Source: Dellaglioa kimchii (GTDB taxonomy: Bacteria; Bacillota; Bacilli; Lactobacillales; Lactobacillaceae). Taken from it: 53,837 nt of DNA. Made by a program: the position numbers and the translations under genes. Below are positions 47,458 to 53,837 of the stretch, piece after piece. The stretch covers positions 1 through 53,837 of the forward strand of contig NZ_CP170737.1 in assembly GCF_046115505.1 (NCBI RefSeq), given 5' to 3'. How positions within the stretch are numbered: the first letter of the stretch is position 1; every line of letters starts with the position of its first letter. The notes under the pieces were generated by a model, which saw only the letters and a list, made by a program, of their open reading frames with translations, searched no databases and had not been told where the DNA came from.

Positions 47458-49521
47458 ATGGCAATTTTTCACATGAGCTTTAGTAATATTAGTGCTGGAA
47501 AAGGAAGAAGTGCAATTGCTGGAGCAAGTTATAGAAGTGGTGAAAAGTTATTCGATCAAAAAGAAGGTCGAAGCTATTTTTATGCTCGGTCAGTCATGCT
47601 AGAAAGCTTTATTTTGACACCAAAGAATGCGCCAGAATGGGCGAGTGATAGAGAGAAATTATGGAATGAAGTCGAAAGAAAAGATCGGCGAGCAAATTCA
47701 CGCTATGCAAAAGAGTTTAACGTGGCTTTACCAGTTGAATTAAGTGAAGATGAACAGAAAGAATTATTGACAAAATATGTACAAGAAAATTTTGTTGATG
47801 AGGGTATGGTTGCCGACGTAGCAATTCATAGAGATCACCCAGATAATCCGCACGCTCATGTTATGCTAACTAATCGTCCATTTAATCCAGACGGAACATG
47901 GGGATTGAAAAGTAAAAGGGAAAATATATTAGATGAAAATGGGAACAAGACTTATACAGGAAATAGTCGTTTTCCAAGATCAAGAAAGGTGTGGCTAGTT
48001 GATTGGGATAAAAAAGAAAAAATTACTGAATGGCGGCACAATTGGGCGGCAAGTGTCAATCAAGTTTTAGAGCAAAAAAATATTCCCGATCGGATCAGCG
48101 AAAAATCATTTATCGAGGAGGGAATAGATGATACACCAACTCAACATGAGGGAATTAATAGTAAGCGGCATGAAAGAAAAGAATTTAACCAACAAGTTAA
48201 GAACTATCGTAAGTCCAAAGCTGGCTATAAAAACAACCAAGAAAAAGTAATCAATAGAGGTCATTTAGATAGCCTAAGTAAACACTTCTCGTTTAATGAA
48301 AAACGGGTAGTTAAAGAGTTAAGCCATGAACTGAAAACTTATATCAGTTTGGAGAACTTAGATGATAAGCGGCGCATGCTATTTAATTGGAAAAACAGCA
48401 CCTTAATTAAACATGCGGTTGGTGAAGATGTGACTAAACAATTATTGACAATTAACCAACAAGAAAGCTCACTCAAAAAAGCAGATGAACTCTTAAATAA
48501 AGTAGTTGATCGCACTACGAAAAAACTTTATCCAGAGCTTAATTTTGAACAGACCACGCAAGCTGAAAGACGAGAATTAATTAAGGAAACCGATAGCGAA
48601 CAAACAGTTTTCAAGGGTAGTGAATTAAACGAACGTTTAATGAACATTCGTGATGATTTGTTGACCCAACAATTATTGACCTTTACTAAGCGGCCATACG
48701 TTGGTTTTAAGTTATTAATGCAACAAGGAAAAGAGGCCAAAATTGATCTGAAATATACGCTAATGATCCACTCTGATAGCTTAGAAAGCCTAGAACACGT
48801 CGATAAAGGACTACTAGAAAAATATTCACCAGCAGAACAGCAAAAGATTACTCGCGCAGTCAAAGATTTGCGAACAATCATGGCTGTTAAGCAAGTTATT
48901 CAAACCCAATACCAGGAAGTTTTAAGAAGAGCCTTTCCTAACGGCAATTTTAATGAATTACCAATGATTAAACAGGAACAAGCCTATACAGCCGTGATGT
49001 ACTATGATCCTGTTTTAAAGCCATGTCAGGCTGAAACAATTGAACAGTGGCAAGCAAATCCACCACAGGTGTTCAGTCCCCAAGAACATCAACAAGGACT
49101 AGCTTATTTATCGGGACAGCTTAGCTTAGATCAGTTAGAGAATCATCACTTACAACGGGTTTTAAAGCATGACGGCACTAAACAACTCTTTTTGGGTGAA
49201 TGTAAAGTCGATCCAACGATTAAAAACAGTCAGATCGAGAAAATCCAAAAACAGTTAAAAGGGCAACAAGCCAAGGACGACCAGTATAGAAAAGCAAATA
49301 TCGGACATTATCAACCACTGAATTACAAGCCAGTTAGTCCAGACTATTACTTAAAGACGGCCTTTAGTAACGCAATCATGACCGCCCTATATGCCCGTGA
49401 TGAAGATTACCAACGGCAAAAACAGGCGCAAGGTTTAAAGGAGACTGAGTGGGAAATGACGAAAAAGCAACGGCAACACCAAACTCGAAACCGGCATGAA
49501 GATGGGGGCATGCACTTGTAA
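47458..49521 (+). CDS. MobQ-family relaxase (MobA/TraA)
   Basis: 687 residues from ATG 47458 (AAAGGTGG upstream). N-terminal MobA/MobL domain: MAIFHMSFSNISAGKGRSAI, AGASYRSGEK with the catalytic Tyr region, and the metal-binding histidines in VADVAIHRDHPDNPHAHVMLTNRP. The long C-terminal part is helical and lacks clear helicase motifs. It nicks the adjacent oriT and leads the strand into the trs type IV secretion system. Belongs to the pSK41/pGO1 and Lactobacillus pWCFS103-like family. Confidence 0.9.
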   Translation: MAIFHMSFSNISAGKGRSAIAGASYRSGEKLFDQKEGRSYFYARSVMLESFILTPKNAPEWASDREKLWNEVERKDRRANSRYAKEFNVALPVELSEDEQKELLTKYVQENFVDEGMVADVAIHRDHPDNPHAHVMLTNRPFNPDGTWGLKSKRENILDENGNKTYTGNSRFPRSRKVWLVDWDKKEKITEWRHNWAASVNQVLEQKNIPDRISEKSFIEEGIDDTPTQHEGINSKRHERKEFNQQVKNYRKSKAGYKNNQEKVINRGHLDSLSKHFSFNEKRVVKELSHELKTYISLENLDDKRRMLFNWKNSTLIKHAVGEDVTKQLLTINQQESSLKKADELLNKVVDRTTKKLYPELNFEQTTQAERRELIKETDSEQTVFKGSELNERLMNIRDDLLTQQLLTFTKRPYVGFKLLMQQGKEAKIDLKYTLMIHSDSLESLEHVDKGLLEKYSPAEQQKITRAVKDLRTIMAVKQVIQTQYQEVLRRAFPNGNFNELPMIKQEQAYTAVMYYDPVLKPCQAETIEQWQANPPQVFSPQEHQQGLAYLSGQLSLDQLENHHLQRVLKHDGTKQLFLGECKVDPTIKNSQIEKIQKQLKGQQAKDDQYRKANIGHYQPLNYKPVSPDYYLKTAFSNAIMTALYARDEDYQRQKQAQGLKETEWEMTKKQRQHQTRNRHEDGGMHL

Positions 49522-49605
49522 TGTAAATGTAAAAGCAAATGTACACAAGTGTGTTCAAATGGTGCTATAATTTAGTTAATTATTTAAGAAAGGAGTTACC
49601 TGCAT

Positions 49606-49917
49606 GTGGCAAGACAACACGAATGGATTAGTTTATCTCAGGCCGGTATCAAGCTAGGGCATGATCGATCATATGTAAGCTTATGGTTAAGACGGCACCC
49701 AAATAGAATGCCCGAAGAATACTTAATGGAAACCGGCACAGTTAAATTAATTTCATTGGAAGGCATTGAATGGATGAGGAAACAAACAAAAAAAGAGGGC
49801 GTCCTCGTCAGCAGTAGAGTTGCTAACGGGGATCAGCACCTAGAATTACGCCTTCTAGGTGTCACCCTCCTAACAATCCATTTTACCGGGTGGGCTAGGG
49901 GAAAGCTAGTTGCTTAA
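49606..49917 (+). CDS. HTH protein of the transfer region, C-terminus altered by an apparent frameshift
   Basis: 103 residues from a GTG (AAAGGAGTT upstream). Residues 1-60 form a helix-turn-helix-like domain (WISLSQAGIKLGHDRSYVSLWLRRHP). After RKQTKKE the frame runs on over a hairpin region. One extra A in the seven-A run near 49789-49796 would instead give KKRGRPRQQ and a stop at about 49815, an AT-hook (RGRPR) ending typical of DNA-binding proteins. Probably a regulator of the trs operon. The hairpin CACCTAGAA/TTCTAGGTG (49837-49861) and another at about 49865-49895 would then be untranslated leader structure. Confidence 0.65.
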   Translation: MARQHEWISLSQAGIKLGHDRSYVSLWLRRHPNRMPEEYLMETGTVKLISLEGIEWMRKQTKKEGVLVSSRVANGDQHLELRLLGVTLLTIHFTGWARGKLVA

Positions 49918-49958
49918 TATTTCTAGCCTAGAAAAGGGCAATATAAGGAGGTGATCCA

Positions 49959-50573
49959 ATGAAAGTAGAAAGCTGGCAAGGCATTAATGGCAAGTTACTC
50001 CATGATGACCAAAAGGCCATTGTGGTTGATGACGATCAAAAGTTAACCGAGCTAAAACAGTTACAAGCGATATTAGATCAAGACGGTCAGCCAATCGATG
50101 AAGTTCGGCAAGCAATGATTAAGAAGACCGTTAAACGCCAGTTAAAGATTGAACCATTAAAACTTAGCGGCTGGTTTAATCGCCATCAAGACAGTCAAAA
50201 TGCTAAAAAGACTGAAAAATTGGTGAGCGACAAACCGACCCATCAATATAAGCAGATCAAAAACGAAATGACCTTTTTTGGTGAGAGTTTCTTAGAAGGC
50301 TTCTTAGGTTTCTATGGGTTGAAAGTTGATAACGCCTTAGGCCGTTACGAACATAATTTGCATGTCTTAGAGACTCAAGAACTAGGTCAGTCAGAAAAAG
50401 AGTATTACTTAGCCACGAGCGAAAATGGTCGCGTTAAATTAGCCACCGACCCATTACCAAGCCAGCAAATTGCCGAGGAACAATTGGATAAGTTCTACCA
50501 GCGGGAACCCGAGCAAACCCAGGCAGAACAAGTTCAATTACGGTCATCAGAAGACGAGGGAAAGGAGGAATAA
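49959..50573 (+). CDS. Conjugation-region protein, TrsB-position, function unknown
   Basis: 204 residues, soluble and acidic: NGKLLHDDQKAIVVDDDQKL, then VRQAMIKKTVKRQLKIEPLK, then MTFFGESFLEGFLGFYGLKV. I do not recognise catalytic motifs. RBS AAGGAGGTG. Lies between the relaxase and the pilin-like gene, as in trs/tra clusters of lactobacillar plasmids, so likely a transfer protein. Confidence 0.65.
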   Translation: MKVESWQGINGKLLHDDQKAIVVDDDQKLTELKQLQAILDQDGQPIDEVRQAMIKKTVKRQLKIEPLKLSGWFNRHQDSQNAKKTEKLVSDKPTHQYKQIKNEMTFFGESFLEGFLGFYGLKVDNALGRYEHNLHVLETQELGQSEKEYYLATSENGRVKLATDPLPSQQIAEEQLDKFYQREPEQTQAEQVQLRSSEDEGKEE

Positions 50574-50574
50574 C

Positions 50575-50910
50575 ATGAAGTTCAGAAAAATGAAAGCGCT
50601 AGCAACCACTGGAGCTACTGCGATTTATTTAGGGCTGATGAACGCCCAGGTTGTTTTGGCGGCGGACGGCGGCGAAGTTAAAAGCAAGTTAACTCAAGCT
50701 GGTAAGACGATTCAAGGTATTTTAACTGGCTTGGTCGTTTTAGTTGGGATTTGTGTCGCGCTATTTATTATTATCAAAAGAATGCCTGACGCAGACGATC
50801 CACGAGAGAAATCAGAGGTTTATCACGCGGTTGGTCGGGTGGCTGGTTTAGTGGCCCTAGCGGCAGCGATTATCTGGCTATTACCTTGGGTTTACAGCCT
50901 ATTCACTTAA
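50575..50910 (+). CDS. VirB2/CagC-like pilin-type T4SS protein
   Basis: 111 residues from ATG 50575 (AAAGGAGGA). A signal peptide (KMKALATTGATAIYLGLMNA, cleaved after VLAA) is followed by two hydrophobic helices (GILTGLVVLVGICVALFIII and VAGLVALAAAIIWLLPWVYS) with a charged loop RMPDADDP between. This is the VirB2/TrbC-type topology annotated CagC-like in Lactobacillus plasmids. Forms part of the transfer channel or pilus. Confidence 0.82.
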   Translation: MKFRKMKALATTGATAIYLGLMNAQVVLAADGGEVKSKLTQAGKTIQGILTGLVVLVGICVALFIIIKRMPDADDPREKSEVYHAVGRVAGLVALAAAIIWLLPWVYSLFT

Positions 50911-50930
50911 TTTAAAAAGGAGCCTGCCAA

Positions 50931-51293
50931 ATGAAGAAGGGAAAAGAATTTATCTTCCCAGAAAACGTGGATAAAGATTACGGGATCTGGAAAGACTACA
51001 CCTTGAAGGATTTTGGCTATGCGGCGCTGGCAGGACTAGTGGGCTTAATTTTTATTGCGATCCCACCCTATGGTCTAATCTTAGTCCTGATAAAAATAGT
51101 GATTGTTGTCTTAGCCATGACGATTGTCATGGCTATTTTAACAATTCGGCCAGTTGCGGCGCGGAAGAATATTAAAGTGCGGGATAACTTTAAGCTGAAA
51201 CGCCGCTATGCCAATGGTCAGAAACTGTTTTATTTAAAACCGAAGAAGCGAGGTGAACTAAATGCGTTTGAAGAAGAACAAAACCGCCAATAA
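50931..51293 (+). CDS. VirB3/PrgI-like membrane protein of the transfer system (TrsC-like)
   Basis: 120 residues with two adjacent membrane helices (about 30-80: FGYAALAGLVGLIFIAIPPY, then LILVLIKIVIVVLAMTIVMA) and a basic C-terminal half (RPVAARKNIKVRDNFKLKRR). It overlaps the next gene by 32 bp. Position and topology fit the VirB3-like component between pilin and TrsD. Confidence 0.75.
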   Translation: MKKGKEFIFPENVDKDYGIWKDYTLKDFGYAALAGLVGLIFIAIPPYGLILVLIKIVIVVLAMTIVMAILTIRPVAARKNIKVRDNFKLKRRYANGQKLFYLKPKKRGELNAFEEEQNRQ

Positions 51294-51921
51294 ATCAGCC
51301 AGGCTAGATTGGGATTACCAACCGCCCAAAATCAATGGTGGCAAAGAAACCATTGATGACATGAGCTTGGTGGTGGGTATGTATGGTAATTACGAAGTTA
51401 CCAAAACGGGTAATCTCGTTGGCATTTTGGAAGTTAGTGGGATCAACCTGGATCTACTTAATGAAACCGAACAGCAAGACGTCTTTGAGGACTATGGTGC
51501 GTTTCTGATGAGCACCTTAGGTGAAGGTGTTGATGACACCTTACAGTTCTTAGAGCCGACGATTCCCGTCAATATGACGGCTTATCTCAATGGTCTCAAA
51601 CGGCGGTATCTCACTTTACAAAAAGATCACCCCGAGCAACAGTTCAAAATCCAATTAATGGCCAGTTACTTGGATCACTTTACTAAAGTCCAAGAATCCA
51701 AAAACATGACGACTAAGCAACACCTGCTAATCGTTAAGGTACCGATTAAAGACAAAAGTGTTAAGAGTTTAAATCTAGCGGTCAGTCATTTAGACGAAAA
51801 AATCGAACAGGTTAATCGGGATATTGAAAATGCGTTAACGGACTTTGATGTGACGGCCAAAGTGTTGACTAGTCAAGAAGTCCAAGAGATTTTAAAGAAC
51901 TTAATCAATTTCAATGGATAG
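51262..51921 (+). CDS. trsD: TrsD/TraD-like T4SS protein
   Basis: 219 residues, soluble: LDWDYQPPKINGGKETIDDM, then VGMYGNYEVTKTGNLVGILE, then VSGINLDLLNETEQQDVFED, matching TrsD/TraD of pGO1/pSK41-type systems. Resembles the N-terminal domain of VirB4-type ATPases and is followed by TrsE 12 bp later. RBS GCGAGGTG. Confidence 0.82.
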   Translation: MRLKKNKTANKSARLDWDYQPPKINGGKETIDDMSLVVGMYGNYEVTKTGNLVGILEVSGINLDLLNETEQQDVFEDYGAFLMSTLGEGVDDTLQFLEPTIPVNMTAYLNGLKRRYLTLQKDHPEQQFKIQLMASYLDHFTKVQESKNMTTKQHLLIVKVPIKDKSVKSLNLAVSHLDEKIEQVNRDIENALTDFDVTAKVLTSQEVQEILKNLINFNG

Positions 51922-51932
51922 GAGGCAACAGT

Positions 51933-52565
51933 ATGAGTTTTGGCGATAAGGTCATTGATTTGTTCATGCCAACCAAAAACGAAAGTCAGCAAAATAGTGA
52001 ACCAGCGGTTAATAAACAAAAACCGGAGGTTGAAGACTTTACCAAGATGATTGATCGCGATAGCTTGCATTCACTATTCCCGTTTAGCTGGGAACAGTAC
52101 CCCACCTACGTCCAGTCGGGGGAGAATTTTATTCGGGTGTTAGCGATTGCTGACTATCCCAAGCGGGTGTATGGCAACTGGTTATCAGAATTAAAGCGTA
52201 AAAAAGGCGTTATCGATATTGTGCAATATATCGACAGCGCCAGTAATAATTCAATGATTACCTATTACAAGAAGACGATTCAAAATAAGGAAGCGCAGAA
52301 GTTAAATACGTTCGACCCGTATAAAAAGAAGATTCTGCAAAATTATATTGATTCAGCCAACATGCAACTAGATAAATACCTCGATAATTCTACCACATTT
52401 GTCTATCAACATATGCTCATTTATCTGCGGGCCAACAGTTTAGCAGACTTAGATGACTTAACCGAAAACGTTAAGAATACGTTGATTAAGCTACAAATGA
52501 AGCCCCTAGTGCCCGTTAAAGCAACCTTTCAAGCTTTCTGGTCAACCATGCCAATTAACGAGAAC
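51933..52565 (+). pseudogene. trsE: TrsE (VirB4-like ATPase) N-terminal part, cut by IS copy 2
   Basis: About 211 residues before the insertion: DKVIDLFMPTKNESQQNSEP, then MIDRDSLHSLFPFSWEQYPT, then GENFIRVLAIADYPKRVYGN, ending AFWSTMPINEN. TrsE normally has about 670 residues with Walker A and B motifs, all downstream of this point and absent from the window. The sequence past the IS does not continue TrsE, so the rest of the trs operon was lost. The plasmid therefore cannot encode its own mating channel and would need a helper. Confidence 0.88.
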
Positions 52566-52597
52566 TGCTCCTATGTCAATAAATGGCACATCTTTTT

Positions 52598-53350
52598 CTA
52601 AACACTCGTTCTAATTCTGTCGGAATTAAACCAACTGATGTAATTTGAGGTTCGGATTACCAAGTCCTCAAAATTGGAAAAAGTTGTTTGAAAGGCAAAC
52701 TCTCTCTTCAACAATGAGTGAAAAGCTTCAATTGGCCCATTATCATAAGGATAACCTTGTTTTGAGTATGAGTGGCTAATCTGATGCCGTTCAAGTAAAG
52801 TTTCAACTTCGTTGCTGGTGTACTGTGAACCCATGTCAGAGTGAAAATATTGTGGCTTTTGATGACATTCAAGCGCCTGATTAATCGTTTCTACAACTAA
52901 CGTCGCCTCCATCCGATGACCAATCTTGAAAGCAAGAACTTGATGAACCTTTGGTTCGTAAATAGAACTGAGATAAACCCAGGTTCCTGGACGTAATTCC
53001 AAATAAGTAATGTCAGCACGCCATATCCTTGCATTGGGCTGGTGCTTGATTAAATTGGGGCGTTGTGAATGATCCACATGAGTGCCAGGTTTTTTAAATC
53101 GCCGATTCATTAAAGAGTGAATCTTCATTTCCCTCATTAATCGTAAAATTCGTTTTGACCCAACACAGATGCCTGACTTGCGAAGCACCATCGTTATTCG
53201 TGGATAACCATAGGCACGATAATTATTTTCCCAAATCAATTTAATTTTTTCTTTGAGCTGATTATCAACACGTTCGTGTTGACTAGGTTGATATCTTTTC
53301 CAATGGTAATAGGTGCTGCGCGGTAATTTCAGTGCCGATAATTGATAAGC
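52598..53350 (-). pseudogene. IS3-family transposase OrfB, copy 2, with 5-bp deletion
   Basis: From MIWENNYRAYGYPRI on it matches copy 1 with the DDE residues intact. A 5-bp loss (about 53337-53340) shifts the frame within the N-terminal part. In addition, the -1 frame after the GGGAAAG slip site reads TGA within four codons. This copy therefore probably cannot make OrfAB, though copy 1 could mobilise it in trans. Confidence 0.8.
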
Positions 53351-53371
53351 GGTGTCGCAATAACTGATCTT

Positions 53372-53662
53372 CTATGAAGACAAGGCAATTAATTCATCCT
53401 GATGCTTTCCCAGTAACACCGCCGCAGCTTTTAAAATTTCAAGTTCCTCCTTTAATCGCTGATTTTCCTTTTGAAGTTGTTTGAATTCTTTGGACGTTAC
53501 TTCAGTACCGTCTTCTAGCTCAACTGATTTAGCGCCTTTAACCCAGTTATGAATTGCGGCTGGAGAAACACCATATTCCTCTGAAAGCGAGCGAATAGAT
53601 CTTTTCTCTTCACGATGCATCTTCACAATGCTGGCTTTAAAATCATCTTGATATCGTTTCAT
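53372..53662 (-). CDS. IS3-family transposase OrfA, copy 2
   Basis: 96 residues, identical to copy 1 through GKH and then continuing QDELIALSS because CAG replaces TAG. HTH and zipper intact. Confidence 0.85.
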   Translation of the reverse strand: MKRYQDDFKASIVKMHREEKRSIRSLSEEYGVSPAAIHNWVKGAKSVELEDGTEVTSKEFKQLQKENQRLKEELEILKAAAVLLGKHQDELIALSS

Positions 53663-53740
53663 TGGAATGTTCCTATCTTGTTTTATTAATTATGGCACAA
53701 CTGTTCAGAAATTTATGTACCAAATACTAGGATAGGAGCA

Positions 53741-53837
53741 AACCATCCTTGCCTCACTGTGTGAGACTTTGTCAGGTTTCGCTAGTACTCAAGAGTTACC
53801 CGTTTACCGTCACAACTTGTTTATAATTGAGGGAAAT
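53741..53837 (+). promoter_or_regulatory. Window end: likely busR promoter region on a circular molecule
   Basis: The 97 bp contain a small hairpin (CTCAC-TGT-GTGAG), GTCAC at 53809-53813, TATAAT at 53822-53827 and GAGGG at 53829-53833, which is 4 nt from the ATG at base 1 if the ends join. A 32-codon open frame here (TILASLCETLSGFASTQELP on) has no start and I do not recognise it. Confidence 0.55.

Larger units (their letters stand above)
52566..53740 (-). mobile_element. IS3-family insertion sequence, copy 2 (1175 bp)
   Basis: Same element and orientation as 3911-5090. AAC stands on both sides (52563-52565 and 53741-53743), a possible 3-bp target duplication. It is 5 bp shorter because of a deletion near 53337-53340. 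Confidence 0.9.

Overview
The window looks like a mosaic, mobilisable plasmid of a lactic acid bacterium (Lactobacillaceae or close kin). The evidence is low-to-moderate GC, AGGAGG-type ribosome sites, RepA_N and Rep_3 type replication genes, Lactobacillus-style IS3 and IS30 elements, a pSK41/pGO1-like trs conjugation segment, and the BusR/OpuA osmolyte system. Base 1 is the ATG of busR, and the last bases of the window read as TATAAT, then GAGGG, then 4 nt. Joined end to start they give busR a promoter and ribosome site, so I infer a closed circle cut at busR. There are no rRNA or tRNA genes. || Layout: 1-3669 busR-opuAA-opuABC (c-di-AMP controlled glycine betaine import), bracketed across the junction by two same-orientation copies of one IS3-family element. 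5262-8882: a flavin disulfide reductase, a recombinase remnant, a broken RepA_N gene and a DHFR-like protein. 8978-13966: a MobV relaxase with oriT, a Rep_3 replicon (iterons, repB, DUF536 partner) and fossils of type I and Mrr restriction genes. 14146-18909: a 54-bp perfect palindrome and a metal/redox island (Dps, FNR-like regulator, HMA chaperone, P1B ATPase) whose four promoters share one FNR-type box at one spacing. 19572-23512: Fur/PerR, DyP peroxidase, a frameshifted flavocytochrome reductase and arsenate reductase. 23748-25030: HigBA-type toxin-antitoxin and a tyrosine recombinase. 25841-31009: VIT transporter, a second FNR-like regulator, truncated ToxN, truncated CDF, and ArsR with a P1B-4 ATPase. 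31302-34042: a second recombinase, an intact IS3-family element and a Phd/RelE-type pair. 34161-39205: a thiol-redox operon (disulfide reductase, a 43-aa Cys peptide, DsbA/FrnE, TrxB, two thioredoxins, two broken genes) under an ArsR-rhodanese regulator. 39522-41234: an AIPR-family anti-phage candidate. 41281-45651: a second, decayed replicon (DUF536/HsdR fossils, IS30, ParAB, a centromere-like array, a probable structured RNA, a RepA_N tail). 45910-52565: RelB/PemK-like pair, MobQ relaxase with oriT, and trs transfer genes ending in trsE cut by an IS. || How the genes work together: most cargo handles oxidants, thiols and metals. DyP, Dps and the disulfide reductases detoxify or buffer; thioredoxin and TrxB can recycle ArsC; two thiol-switch-type FNR-like proteins, Fur/PerR, ArsR and ArsR-rhodanese sense the stress. 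The osmolyte operon and AIPR add further fitness functions. Remains of at least two replicons, two relaxase families and many IS-edged truncations indicate growth by cointegration and IS-mediated deletion. || All assignments come from reading the sequence and recalling protein families; no searches were run.
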